Below are positions 43,419 through 53,880 of a stretch of 64,000 nucleotides of DNA, in pieces. A program made the translations under genes and the position numbers. Location: positions 5,151,001-5,215,000 of the forward strand of contig NC_091865.1 in NCBI RefSeq assembly GCF_019399895.1, written 5' to 3'. The notes beneath the pieces are model-generated. The model worked only from the letters and a program-made list of their open reading frames with translations. It was not told the origin of the DNA and made no database searches. The stretch is from Cardiocondyla obscurior. Its lineage: Eukaryota; Arthropoda; Insecta; Hymenoptera; Formicidae. Each line of letters begins with the position of its first letter. Position 1 is the first letter of the stretch.

Positions 43419-45428
43419 ATTTAGCACGTTTGCTCTCGGCGAAAAACCACTGTACGACGGTGCCGCGTTACACTCTCTTTAGCGCATGAACCCGCTCATC
43501 AATTAAATATAATGTATTACGAAGATTCGCGCCACTACAATCCCATACTAAATTTAACCGCCGCAGCCGGTTCTCGCGGGGGATTCTGCACTCTGTGTAA
43601 TAAAGGGTACAGAAACGAAAGGGGACATCGGTGTGCGAAACGCTGTCCGCGCTGTTACGCAACGCCAATTTGTGAAACTCGCGGCGCAGCGATTGTTGCA
43701 TGCGATGCGTGTAATCGTACGTTTTTCGGCCCTGCCTGTTTTGAACGACATCGTATGGAAAAATCCTACGACGGAAAATCTTGCGAAAGCGTGTGCAAAT
43801 CCGTTCGAAACTGTGATGGTTGCGGGCGATTTGTTAAGACAGCTTCGTCGCACAATTGCCATGAGCTATATTGTAGGCTGTGCCGATCGAAGCAGCCCGC
43901 GAACCATCGTTGTTTCATGCACCCTTTCAAACAAAAAGCAATAAACAACAACTTCGCTCAGGCTGGAACAAGCACGGCGTCAGAGCCGACGGAGGAAAAC
44001 GACGTTACAAATAACGATGCTAGAAATCGAATTGCCTTCATCTTTTACGATTTTGAAACACGTCAAGACGTGTCGCTCGAAGGCTGAAAATATAAAAACT
44101 CACGTTCCCACTTTTTGCGTCGCCCAACAAATTTGCGAAACATGCGCCGCGATAGACGACATGACGATTCGTTGCCGATGGTGTGGTACACGCGAATTTG
44201 TATTTCATCCCGATCCTGTAAAGCAGCTTGTTAATTTTGCCACACTTGAAACAAAATATTTAAAAAAATTTATCTGCATCGTTCACAATGCTAAAGCATT
44301 CGATGCACAGTTCATTTTGAAACACCTTGTAGAAACGCAGGATACTCGGCAAAAACCGGATTTAATTTTGAACGGTTTGAAAATAATAGTAATGACCCTC
44401 GGACGAACAAAATTTGTTGACAGCGTCAATTACATGCCTATGGCTTTAGCCGAGTTACCTAAAGCTTTCGGACTGCAGGGGGCCGTAGTTAAAGGTACTT
44501 TTCCACATTTATTTAACAAGAAAGAAAACCAAAACTACGTCGGTTCGCTACCTGCTGTGCACTATTATTCTCCAGATCAAATGAAGGACGAAGAGCGCAA
44601 ACGATTTTTAACATGGCACGCTGAAATGCTGGAAAAAAATACCGTATTTAATTTCCAACAGGAAATAATCAAATATTGTCGCAACAACGTCGACATCCTC
44701 CGACGCGCATGTATGGTGTTTAGACGTATATTTTTAGAACGTGGTAACGTGTGTCTCTTCGAGGAGTGCACAACTATCGCCTCCACTTGCATGCGGGTTT
44801 TTCACAAAAATTTCTTACGTAAAAACCAAATAGGAATCATACCGGCCGGGGGCTACAGAAACCCTGATTCGCGTAAAGCGCTTCAATGGCTGGTGTGGAG
44901 GGAACGCGAACTCGGTCGACGCATAATCCACGCGGGTCGCGATCGCGAGTATAGGATCGAAGGCGTACCCGTTGACGGGTATTACGAGACGCAATCGAGT
45001 AACACAACAAAGCGACACGTGTTGCAATTTCACGGCTGCTTCTGGCACGGATGCCCGATGTGCTACCGTGAAAATTGCGATCGAAAATTGGTAAACCGCG
45101 ATAGCGGTTGTACTCTCGAAACCCGCTAAAATCACACCATCGCCCGGTCAAACCGTCTTCAAAAATTAAGTTATTTTGTCGAGGAAAAATGAAAATGCGT
45201 TTTTAACAACGAGATGCGAGAAACTCCTGAAATGCAGGAATTTTTCAAAAATCACCCGATGTTAAAACATCCACCTCTCGAACCTCGCGACGCATTCTTC
45301 GGCGGCCGTACGGGTAATATTGCGACGCTGTGTGAAATTAAAAATAACGAGAAAATTCGCTACGTGGACGTATGCTCGCTTTATCCTTTTATATTAAAAA
45401 CCGACTCTTTCCCGATTGGTCATCCGGA
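43419..45428 (+). pseudogene. Polinton/Maverick-type DNA polymerase B gene, exonuclease and palm part
   Basis: Continuation of the gene split by Gypsy element 2. After several stops (43419-43511) the frame 43512-44087 has a cysteine/histidine-rich zinc region (CTLCNKGYRNERGHRC; CDACNRTFFGPACF) and the first exonuclease motif, YDFETRQD. A frameshift near 44080 leads to 44017-45129 with FICIVHNAKAFDAQFILKHL, TKFVDSVNYMPMALAE and YCRNNVDILRR (later exonuclease motifs). Two in-frame stops (45127-45129, 45190-45192) precede DVCSLYPF, the start of the palm motif. A palindromic MITE and another repeat replace everything after 45430. The rest of the palm, the thumb and other Polinton genes (integrase, ATPase, capsid) are not seen. 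The copy is dead. Confidence 0.8.
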
Positions 45429-45430
45429 TA

Positions 45431-45797
45431 TACAGGGTGTCCCATACTAAACGGACGTAATTTGAGAAGTAGGTAGAACTGGTCTAGACGAATAGAAAAG
45501 TTTTATATCATTTTGTAAAATTCTTAACAGTTATTAAGAAAAAAATTAATTTGTTTAGCGCAAGAGCGACAAGGAAGCTACGCGTGAATGAGCGCGACAG
45601 ACGAGTAGCTAAAAATGGTGCCGTCGTTTGTCGCGCTCATTCACGCGTAGCTTCCTTGTCGCTCTTGCCCTAGACAAATAAATTTTTTTCTCAATAACTG
45701 TTGAGAATTTTACAAAATGATATAAGACTTTTCTATTCGTCTAGACCAGTTCTACCTACTTTTCAAATTACGTCCGTTTAGTATGGAACACCCTGTA
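45431..45797. mobile_element. Palindromic 367-bp MITE, copy 2
   Basis: TACAGGGTGTCC ... GGAACACCCTGTA with TA on both sides, and a near-perfect palindrome centred near 45614 (AAAAATGGTGCCGTCG). It has exactly the same length as the copy at 15366-15732 and shares the AGCGCAAGAGCGACAAGGAA core, but the outer arms differ (GGACGTAATTTGA instead of GAAATATTATTAG). The copies therefore belong to subfamilies. It sits at the broken edge of the Polinton polymerase gene. Confidence 0.9.
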
Positions 45798-46365
45798 TAT
45801 TAACCTAAAATATTATGTCATTTCAAAAAGGGAGGTGTGTGGTGTGTTATTATTTTCGCACCGCTAGATGGTACTTGATTTATCGACTGTATAAATATCG
45901 ATTTTTGCAAAAAAATTTGTTTAAACAATTAAAATTACTTTTTTTCGGTTAAATATTACAACTACAAAATGAATGAAATCCCCACAAAATTACCTTTTTT
46001 TAAAAAAAGGTATAAAAAAGCGCCAAGTATAAGCACGCGAAATTAAAATAACTACAAAATGAATAAAATTACCCTTAAAATTAGATCCCCTCAAAAAAAC
46101 ATAAAATGTTTACTGTAATATTGAATACTCTCTATTAAAGTTATGAGATCAAATATTTGCGCCAAGAACCTAAAGAATCTAGAAAATTTAAACAATACAA
46201 ACCATGTAAAACCGTACAAAAATAGACTTAGGTTTGTCCCGATGATATAACGTGGTAATGTAAAGAAAGAAAAAACAAAAAATCTTGGCGCTGCGAAACC
46301 AAATCTTTAAAATCTTAAATTATAATTTTGTTTTTTGCGTTATGCTACGCATCAGATTTGATTAG
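45798..46365. repeat. CTTGGCGC dispersed repeat, minus-orientation copy
   Basis: Reverse complement of about 2207-2890, running from TATTAACCTAAAATATT to CGTTATGCTACGCATCAGATTTG. It lacks the second arm of the foldback seen at 2345-2470. CTTGGCGC words (as GCGCCAAG) lie near 46019 and 46164, and in direct form near 46285. No gene is present. Confidence 0.75.
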
Positions 46366-46921
46366 TTTCATTACCTGCGAATAATACAAAAGTTTACATG
46401 TAAAATAAATATTTTGTTAAAAATACATACGTGTTACTTAAGTTATTGTTATCGAGTATAAAATATGAAGACGAGATAAACATGCAAATAATAATACAAT
46501 GCAGAGACAACTTTTTGTACGCTTCTCTGTTGCTCTTCCAACTCCAAATCTATCTGAAATTTCTTTTTGAAATATCTAGCGATTGTAAGTTGGACTGCAT
46601 GAATTGAGGTAAGATAATGGGCAACAAACAAATGTGGCAGGGCAGCAATCATACCAAAATTTTGTATAAAAAGTTGAGAAGTATTTCTTTATTTATCGAC
46701 ATAAAAACCCTACCCTGCGTGGGAGGAAAGAAAAACCAGAATTAAACAATTAAAGAAACGTTACCTTATATTTCCTATACAGTGATAAGCACAGTAGCAA
46801 TAGCCGGTGTCACGTGGCACAATAGCCGCGAGAGCAGCTCGCCTTCTTTGTTTCGTATAGCCGTACTTTTTGCCTCTTGTAAATTTCAGTAATACAGAAC
46901 AGCAACCTAATCTAATCACTC
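46366..46921. other. Non-coding stretch, no gene recognised
   Basis: Mixed-composition DNA. A minus-strand frame of 67 codons near 46449-46652 has a plausible helical segment (FKKKFQIDLELEEQQRSVQK) but no family I know and no partner exon. I leave it uncalled. Confidence 0.5.
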
Positions 46922-47198
46922 TACAGGGTGATTCAGAACAATTATAGTGTCCGTGAAAGGATATGTTGTTCAGTTAATTTTATGAAGAATTTTCCTCTTC
47001 GAAAAATTTTTTCAAGGTTTCGTTTTTGAGTTATAAAATTTTATAATTAGCTACACATCGAACGGCTACACATGGTAGGCAGAGACGGCGTAACTCAACA
47101 TGAGACGTGAAGAACCCGCGACCATCTCAGCTGACCTCTTACGCACGCTACACAAAATATTTCAAAGTTTATAATTACCCTTGAATTAAGCACTTGCT

Positions 47199-48711
47199 TG
47201 AAACGACCCGTTTGCCGTGGAAACCGAATATCGCTCGAGCGAGCTCGATCCGGAGCGCTCGTCGGGATCCCAGGATTCGGTTGAGAGGGTCGCTAAATGC
47301 ACTCGAGACCGAATTAAGAAATTAGATTAGATTTATTTGGAATATCAAAATATGTACAATATAAGAACGGTTACGCTACGGTGATGGACTATAGATTATA
47401 AAGCTCGGTGACGCTTTAGATAGATACGCGGTTATATATAATATTTACAAGACGACGGGCGGTCGGTCGATCACCCCGCCGAGTGAGAGCGTCGTCAGTT
47501 GGCGCGGCGGGAGTGAGACAGAATGCGGTGTTTATACGCTTTGCGTTAACAGAAATTTAAAGCGGTTGTTACACCGCAAGGGTGCTGTGGGGTTCGTTCT
47601 CCGGAGATACTTATGTTTTGGGGAGAATAAAGTCGCCTCGTTGATATTTCCTGTTCACTTCTTTATTTCTTTCCTTCCTTTTTTTACACTTGTCGATTAA
47701 TTAAAGACTTCACACGAGATTCTGGTTAGCGACTGACTGTCCGGGCCGCGGCTGCCCCTATATATCTCCTACTGTTGCTATGCCAAAAACCATAGCAATC
47801 AGCGGAATCGCGGGTGGCAACCGCGACTGGCCTCGGACTTCGCGTCCCGGCCGGAAATGCCGGGTTACCTTGATCGGCGGTATTCTGCCGATCAAGCTAA
47901 ACGGTCGCGCGCGTGCGACATTCCGACGTTATTCCCGAGCCTCTGTTGCTAAGGGCTCGGGATATAACACGGTGCCGGTGAGTTTTAAAACGCGGAACAA
48001 TGATTTTACGTTTGCGGAAGATTGAAATATCGCGGCTCGCGGGGTTAATGTAGAACGCGAGGATGGTAGCGCCTGCAAGGCGTCGATCAACCGAGATGTC
48101 TCGGTCGAGGCAGAGAGATCTCTACCCCGGTGTTCTCGAAGGCGTGAAGGTAGTTTTAGGATGCCATGATGATAATACGAATTTTCCTGGTACCGAGAGT
48201 ACTCGACGGAGGCAGAGTGTTCTCTACCCCGCGAGCCGGAGAGTACGTAGATATCGCGTAGACTGGAATGAGCACCAGGAGTCCCTGGTCGAGGCAGAGC
48301 TCGCTCTACCCCGTGACAGTTTTTGCTCGGAGTCGGAGTCGGTATTCACTCGGAAACGAACGGACTAAAACGGTGGCAGGCAGCCCCGACATCGCCTTTT
48401 TATATGTAAAAAGGGTAGGAGCCGAGGGTTCGTGGTAGGACGCTATCGCTCGCGGCGCTAGGTTTCCGTCGCGGCGCGGTCCGAAACGAGGAGCCGCGGT
48501 GCCGTTGGCTCACTCGGGCTCGTTCGGAGCCGCTCGATTAAGTCCGCGCGTTGGACTTAGCCGCGGAACGACTCGGTGAACTGTCGTTCGTTGTATTCGA
48601 AATATGTTAGGGCGCCCCGCGCCCTATAATCCTCACCGGACAGCTGATCGGTTCGGCGGCGTCAGCGGATCGTCGGCCGGGAATGATGCACCGTCGAGGC
48701 GCATCGTTACA
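47199..48711. repeat. Solo LTR, 1.1-kb family, containing a nested solo LTR
   Basis: TGAAACGACCCG ... GCATCGTTACA, flanked by TGCT and TGTT (one mismatch). Removing the nested LTR leaves about 1106 bp, matching the 1102-bp copy at 60956-62057. Shared landmarks: CCGAATATCG, TCGGTCGAGGCAGAGAG-like words, GCGGCGCGGTC and GGCGC(A/C)CCGCG. It sits between the arms of the foldback at 46922-49189. Neither copy has an internal coding region. The orientation is not determined. Confidence 0.8.
47567..47969. repeat. Solo LTR, 0.4-kb family, copy 1
   Basis: TGTTACACCGCAAGGG ... GGGCTCGGGATATAACA (403 bp) with a perfect CGGT duplication (47563-47566 and 47970-47973). Nearly identical to 50101-50512 over its right 250 bp (GACTGACTGTCCGGGCCGCG, GCGGAATCGCGGGTGGCAAC, TGATCGGCGGTATTCTGCCG). 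It interrupts the larger LTR at 47199-48711. Confidence 0.88.
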
Positions 48712-49189
48712 TGTTAATTATTATTAATAATTTCTTTCCATTCCATTTCAACATTCATTCCAACATAAGAAGTCTAATAATTCTCACTTGTAACGTCATT
48801 CGGTTTTTCTTCATTATTTATTAAATAATAAAAAAAAGCTAGAATGACGTTGCAAGTGAGAATTACTAGACTTCTTATGTTAATGGAAAGAAATTATTAT
48901 TAATAATAATTATCAAGTGCTTAATTCAAAGGTAATTATAAATTTTAAAATGTTTTGTGTATCATGCGTAAGAGGTCAGCTGAGATCGTCGTAGGTTTCC
49001 CACGTCTGATGCTGAGTTACGCCGTCCCTACCTACCATGTGTAGTCGTCCGGTGAGTAGCTAACTATTGAATTTCATAACTCGAAAACGAAGCCTCGGAA
49101 AAATTTTTTGAAAAGGAAAAATCTTTATAAAATTACCTGAACAACATGTCCTTTTACGGACACTATAGTTGTTCTGAATCACCCTGTAT

Positions 49190-49742
49190 ACAGTACAGCG
49201 GCTATAAGGCTCAGGCCTTCTTAACTTTACAGTCCACTTCTACCAAATCGTAAATTGAAGATAGCACAGCACAAAAACACGTTCGCTCGTGTGTCTCAGA
49301 GTCGCCATAGTGCCCCCCGTTCTCCCACCACGTTCTTCTTAAGGCAACTATGCCGACCTCAGCGCGGCAGGCCGCACTCATGGAATCCTCACCGGGAAAT
49401 TTAAGTACAACTCTCTTTTTGCCAAACTCTATCGCTTACACATCTGTAATAAAATATATTTAATTTTATTCTAAATACATAATAGTAAATAATTTATAGC
49501 TTCAAGAAAAAAATAAGAACTGACAAATATAAACCTTTCATATTTGTATATTTATATTTTTACAATAGAAATATTACAATATTATATTACCTGTATAAAT
49601 TAGGCGTTGCCATCATCCATGTACTTAACAGTAATTGTTTTTCTACAGATATTGGGTGACGTCCAAAATTGTCTGAGTGCCTACTCAGATGCGGAATTAA
49701 TAACTCCAACAAAAATATAAATGTAATACGTTTTTTCCTGTA
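49190..49742. other. Non-coding stretch, no gene seen
   Basis: Mixed then AT-rich DNA between the foldback and the mariner fragment. No splice-flanked exon or terminus was recognised. Confidence 0.5.
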
Positions 49743-50660
49743 TACAGGGTGATTCAAAACAAGTATATATTCTGTATAAAAAGAATCCAAAATTTATTTT
49801 TTTAAAAGAGGCGCGTAAATCCTCTCTAGAAATTTTTTTTTGTAAGTTGGTACTATTGTACCGAGTTGCTGTGCAACATTTGAACGAGTTTTGTTATTGA
49901 ATTTATTGTCAGCAATTATTTTTGTTAACCATACTTTGTGTATTTCACGATTTTTACAGTAAGAAACTTAGTTGATCAAAGAATTAGGCTGAAATTTTGT
50001 GTTTTAAATAAAATTTCGTGTACTGAATTATTGAAAATGTCACACAAGTCCTACGGTAAATTGTGTATGTCAAAAACATAGGCATATAAATGGTATAAAG
50101 TGTTACACCGCGAGGGTGCCGTGGGGTTCGTTCTCCGGAGAGAATTGTAGCAGGATAAAATAAAGTCGTCTCTTGATTATATCGATTGATTTCTTTTATT
50201 CCCTTTCTCTTTACAGATCGTCAGTTGCACTGATTATTCTATATTATAAATTCCACGCGTGATACTTGGTAACGACTGACTGTCCGGGCCGCGGCTGCCC
50301 CTATATATCTCCTACTGTTGCTATGCCAAAATTCATAGCAATCAGCGGAATCGCGGGTGGCAACCGCGACTGTCCTCGGACTTCGCGTCCCGGCCGGAAA
50401 TGCCGGGTTACCTTGATCGGCGGTATTCTGCCGATCAAGCTAAATGGCCGCGCGCGTGCGACATTCCGGCGTTATTCCCGAGCCTCTGTTGCTAAGGGCT
50501 CGGGATATAACAGAAGCATTTAAAAGGGGTTGAGAAGTGGTGGTGGATTTGCCTCGTTCTGGTGGACCTTCCACGTCTACAAACGACGAAAACATTAATA
50601 AAATCCGGAAGCTGGTGTTAAAAAATCGTCGTATGAGTATTAACATAAAAGTTTAAAAAA
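49743..50660 (+). pseudogene. mariner transposase N-terminal fragment, split by a solo LTR
   Basis: The left terminus TACAGGGTGATTCAAAACAA (49743) is followed at about 49970-50100 by a helix-turn-helix-type frame (VDQRIRLKFCVLNKISC, ELLKMSHKSYGKLCMSKT, then a TAG, AYKWYK). The frame resumes at 50517 with EVVVDLPRSGGPSTSTNDEN and KLVLKNRRMSI. This is the start of a mariner transposase, which binds the inverted repeats. The catalytic DDD domain is absent. Removing the LTR and one 4-bp target copy joins the two halves in frame. Confidence 0.85.
50101..50512. repeat. Solo LTR, 0.4-kb family, copy 2
   Basis: TGTTACACCGCGAGGG ... GGGATATAACA (412 bp), flanked by AAAG and GAAG (one mismatch). The empty site restores the mariner frame (WYK-AFK), which supports a 4-bp duplication. 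The left 130 bp differ more from copy 1 than the right 270 bp do. Confidence 0.87.
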
Positions 50661-50689
50661 AAATTTTTTTTAATAAATGTCGGAAACTT

Positions 50690-50898
50690 TTTATACAAAA
50701 TGTATAATTCCTGAAGGTACGTGTTCTCGAAAAAATTCTAAGACGATTTCTCTTTTTGCAAAAATTTATCTGAAGCTTTTTTTCCTAGTAAATAAATAAA
50801 ATATTTAGCAACTCAACGATCTGATCCATGTGGTAGTCAGAAACGTCGCAATTCATCGTGAGACGGTGTAGAGCCCGCAACAATTAGCTCTTATGCAC
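50690..50898. repeat. Left part of a foldback related to 46922-49189
   Basis: CATGTGGTAGTCAGAAACGTC, AATTCATCGTGAGACGGTGT and TTAGCTCTTATGCAC match the left arm at about 47070-47145 with substitutions. The continuation lies beyond the LTR-like unit, at about 53550-53880, where the same centre (TTCTCACTTGTAACGTCATT) and its mirror are found. The unit at 50899-53545 inserted into it at GCAC. Confidence 0.65.
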
Positions 50899-51600
50899 TG
50901 TTACGTCCTCGGACTCCACATCTCCTTTTTTCCGACACGCGTTCAATAAATTAGATAAAAAGAGTAAACCGTGACTATTTGGTGACGAGAGAGAACTTCC
51001 AGGCTTTCAGAAGAAATAATTTACACTTCGAAATCCTTATCGCCGGATGCTTAAATGAAACTTAGAACAATCACGGCATAGATACCGACGGAAAACTTAA
51101 TCAGAAAACTCTTTAAAGAATATTAGAAGGAACCTAAAACAATTTGGAATCAATATCAAATATCTGGCGATAAGTGAAGCACTTGAGATCGCGACTACGA
51201 AGCGTAAACAAACGAAGAGGGTGAAAGCTCCGCAGTCATAAGAATATGACACGCGACCGGATCCCATAAACGAACGCGACCCGGTGATAACGAAAAGGGG
51301 GTCCTTAGGAATTTTCCCCCGACTATTAATGACAATATTCTGGAAGGTTGGAAGGGGAAGCCATGCGGGCGGAGTTTCATACAACCGAGTTTTTCTCTCG
51401 AGCCAATAGATATCGGGAACTCCTCACCACTAATTAAAAATCTAAGGACGAAAACTAGAGCTTAAGAAAATCAGAGAAGGGATGAGATCAGAATAACCAA
51501 TAATTAAGAAAAGGAAAAGTGGAGGGACATGGCCGCCAAATCAGAGCACTGACTCTTTCAAAAATGAAAATCCGGCGCTAGCCCACCCCTTTTCCAAGAT

Positions 51601-51642
51601 TATAAAACCGCGTGTTCCTGCGGGACTCGCTCTCATTTCAGT
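51601..51642 (+). promoter_or_regulatory. TATA box and initiator of the LTR-like unit
   Basis: TATAAAA at 51601-51607, with TCATT and TCAGT initiator-like words 31-41 bases downstream. This is the arrangement of arthropod RNA polymerase II core promoters. A (TA)n tract (51651-51673) follows at once. It would start a transcript about 140 nt before the 5' splice site. Confidence 0.6.
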
Positions 51643-52177
51643 CTCTGAAATATATATATATATATATATATACATCCGAGCTATCGCATTCAAGTTTGTG
51701 ACTAGTGACTTCATTGTGTCAACGAGAGAAATTAATAAAGAAGTTGTCAAGGATTCGTCCGAGAGCAACCGAAGACGACAAGAAGTAAGTTTCATCATTT
51801 ATTCAACCTTATTACTTCCGCCCTTTTGAAATGGTTCCACTAAAGTTCTCAAATTCATATCTTTGAAAATGAATGACGTGGGTATTGCCAGGGTGCCGTT
51901 CGCGTTTTCCGAAGTAGGCATCTCTCTAGAATCCCTTAAGTTCTCCGCTAACTCGACTCAGTTAATGGATCTCCTCCTGTCAGAGGTTGCGATATGCCGC
52001 CAGTAAATGGTGACTATCAAAATCTTAGCTCGAGTAAGGGTCCATCCGGTCAGAGGTACCGAAAGAATCTTTGAGGCGATGTATAGAGAGATCCAGAAGG
52101 AACAATGTGGCGCGTTGCCCTGACATTTTTCCCACTAAAATCATTTCGTTAAATTAAATTCAAATTGACACCTTTTA

Positions 52178-53044
52178 GTGGAATCAAGAAACCTTCGGTC
52201 AATTAAGAAAAGCCGCGCCCGAAGGAATCGGAAGATCCGCGAATTACGAGAATTGGTCAGGAGTTTCTTCGTCCAATTCTTATTCGCGGCAGCGCCAAGG
52301 GAGATCACACCGGAACCTCCGAAAGTCAGATCAGAGCGGTCGTGGTCTCCTCTGCCCATCGTACCTCCCAATTCACCGAGTAACACCGAAGACATTGACT
52401 CAGAAAGGAATACTCCGGCGCGAACACCATCGCCGTCGCGTTCGAGGTCGACTTCATCGCCTCAATCTGAGCCGGAGCTGTTCCGCCCTACCACTCCGTC
52501 CTACACTCCCGATGTTTCCTTGAATTCCTCCGGACCTTCTCCTGGAGTTGCTCCTAGAGCATCCTCCTCTCCCATCCGGTCACCGTCTCCTTATCCTGGG
52601 GAACCCGAGGAGGTCGACTCCTTTGCCGAGGACGAAACCATCTCCTGGCATGAGCCTGACAGCCCGGAACATTCCCCTTCCCCCGCCCCGAGCGTAGAGT
52701 TCCTGGAGGAGCAAGAGGAACCGAGAGAAGTCGTAGACCCTCTCCTCGAACTCCTCCGGAGCACCTGCACTCCGTGGACGGATCCCGTCCCGGAAAGGGC
52801 CTATACAATAGGCCCCGACTCCTTTGATCCTGAGGAGATCAGGAGGGAAGCCAGAAGGGCGACTCCTGATCACAACATTCTCATTTATTATCCCGGTGTG
52901 GAACATCCCTTCCTGGCTCCGATCAGGTTGATCGACAGGGTATTCCCGAGGTCGACGGCCCGGATAACAGAAATAATAGAAATAGACTTAGAATATGTTC
53001 TCCATCTTAAATTATTATTGTTAGTTTTTAAATTCTATACTTAA
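52178..53044 (+). CDS. Proline/serine-rich protein whose ATG is made by splicing
   Basis: The frame is open from 52178 to the stop at 53042-53044 but has no ATG at its start. If the intron 51785-52178 is removed, the last A of the first exon (51784) joins TG at 52179-52180 to give ATG followed by GAA TCA AGA, in the frame of this ORF. The product (288 residues) begins with a very basic segment (IKKSRARRNRKIRELREL). Next is a long low-complexity Pro/Ser/Glu region (TPSPSRSRSTSSPQSEPE; PSPYPGEPEEVDSFAEDE; EHSPSPAPSVEF). A more ordered C-terminus follows (HNILIYYPGVEHPFLAPIRL) and ends hydrophobic (LHLKLLLLVFKF). I know no family. It could be an accessory gene in an LTR, a captured host exon, or a remnant of gag. 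Confidence 0.55.
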   Translation: MESRNLRSIKKSRARRNRKIRELRELVRSFFVQFLFAAAPREITPEPPKVRSERSWSPLPIVPPNSPSNTEDIDSERNTPARTPSPSRSRSTSSPQSEPELFRPTTPSYTPDVSLNSSGPSPGVAPRASSSPIRSPSPYPGEPEEVDSFAEDETISWHEPDSPEHSPSPAPSVEFLEEQEEPREVVDPLLELLRSTCTPWTDPVPERAYTIGPDSFDPEEIRREARRATPDHNILIYYPGVEHPFLAPIRLIDRVFPRSTARITEIIEIDLEYVLHLKLLLLVFKFYT

Positions 53045-53549
53045 TTCATTTTCTTTTTCCTCTTTCTTTTTCGTAAATTTTAAAATGTTTAAATTATATC
53101 TTTTATTAAGTCCTCTTCCTCTTTCTTTTTATATCATTATCTCTCTAAATTCATTTAATCTATTTTTTTTTTTTTATTCTAAATTTGTATTTTAATTAAG
53201 ATTAAAATTGTCCATTACATTACTGGAATTTCTGAAACAGTTATTTCATTTTAACCTAAGTATCCTTTGTTGCGAAAAACCACCTCAAGTTCTATCCCAG
53301 GGAATAAGAATTAAATTTCTTTCCCTAAAAAGAACAAATACTACGCGCTAGTTTCTCCACGCAACCGACTCGAACCCATTCCTAGTGCGTTTACGCGTGG
53401 CCCTCCAAATACGCGCTACGCAAGGATCGGCTATTACGTCACTCTCCAAGCCCTTTCCTCCTCCTTACCTACTCTCGTGCCTTTTTCTAAACATCCGAGT
53501 AGCGGTAAATGAACCCACTCAAAATTTCCAACCTTTGACGTAACAGCAC

Positions 53550-53880
53550 GATACACGAAACGGTCACTAGTTTACACGCATTTGATTAGAAAGTGCACGC
53601 AAACAAAGCAATCGGTATTATTAATTAAATACTATCAATAATAGTTGCTCTCCATTTACATTAGCACTCAGATAATTCTCACTTGTAACGTCATTTTATC
53701 TTTCTTAAATATTTATTGAATGACAAAGATATAATTGTGTCACAAGTGTGAATTGTCTGAATTTAGATGTAAATGGAAAGTAGCAAATTTAATTCAAAGA
53801 TAATTAATAAAAAAAATTGTAGTTTAGACATGTAACACACACTGCCACAATTACCGCGAGCGATCGACAATTCGCGATGT
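53550..53880. repeat. Right part of a foldback related to 46922-49189
   Basis: Contains CTCTCCATTTACATTAGCA, TTCTCACTTGTAACGTCATT and the mirrored half (CACAAGTGTGAATT, TTTAGATGTAAATGGAAAG), the same centre as at 48720-48900. The outer right arm is weak. Confidence 0.6.

Larger units (their letters stand above)
46922..49189. mobile_element. Foldback element TACAGGGTGATTC...GAATCACCCTGTA with nested LTRs
   Basis: About 275 bp of the left end (46922-47198) are mirrored by about 285 bp of the right end (48905-49189). The pairing continues inward from 48716 to a centre near 48820 (TTCTCACTTG.AACGTCATT / AATGACGTTGCAAGTGAGAA). Without the nested LTR the element is about 750 bp and nearly a complete palindrome. 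Its termini match the left end of the mariner fragment at 49743, so it is probably a mariner-derived foldback. A related, broken copy flanks the unit at 50899-53545. Confidence 0.85.
50899..53545 (+). mobile_element. 2.65-kb LTR-like unit with its own promoter, intron and ORF
   Basis: Ends TGTTACGTCCTCGG ... CCTTTGACGTAACA with a perfect GCAC duplication (50895-50898 and 53546-53549), so it behaves as one LTR-retrotransposon unit. I find no internal copy of either end, no primer site, gag or pol. It is therefore either an unusually long solo LTR or a non-autonomous element. Inside are a TATA box (51601), an initiator-like TCAGT (51638), a GTAAGT donor (51785), a TTTTAG acceptor (52178) and a 288-codon frame. 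A pyrimidine-rich stretch follows the ORF (53050-53175). Confidence 0.8.

Noticed and set aside
46449..46652. Minus-strand frame of 67 codons with a helical, charged segment.
   Set aside because: No family likeness, no splice-supported neighbour and no second copy. Chance cannot be excluded.
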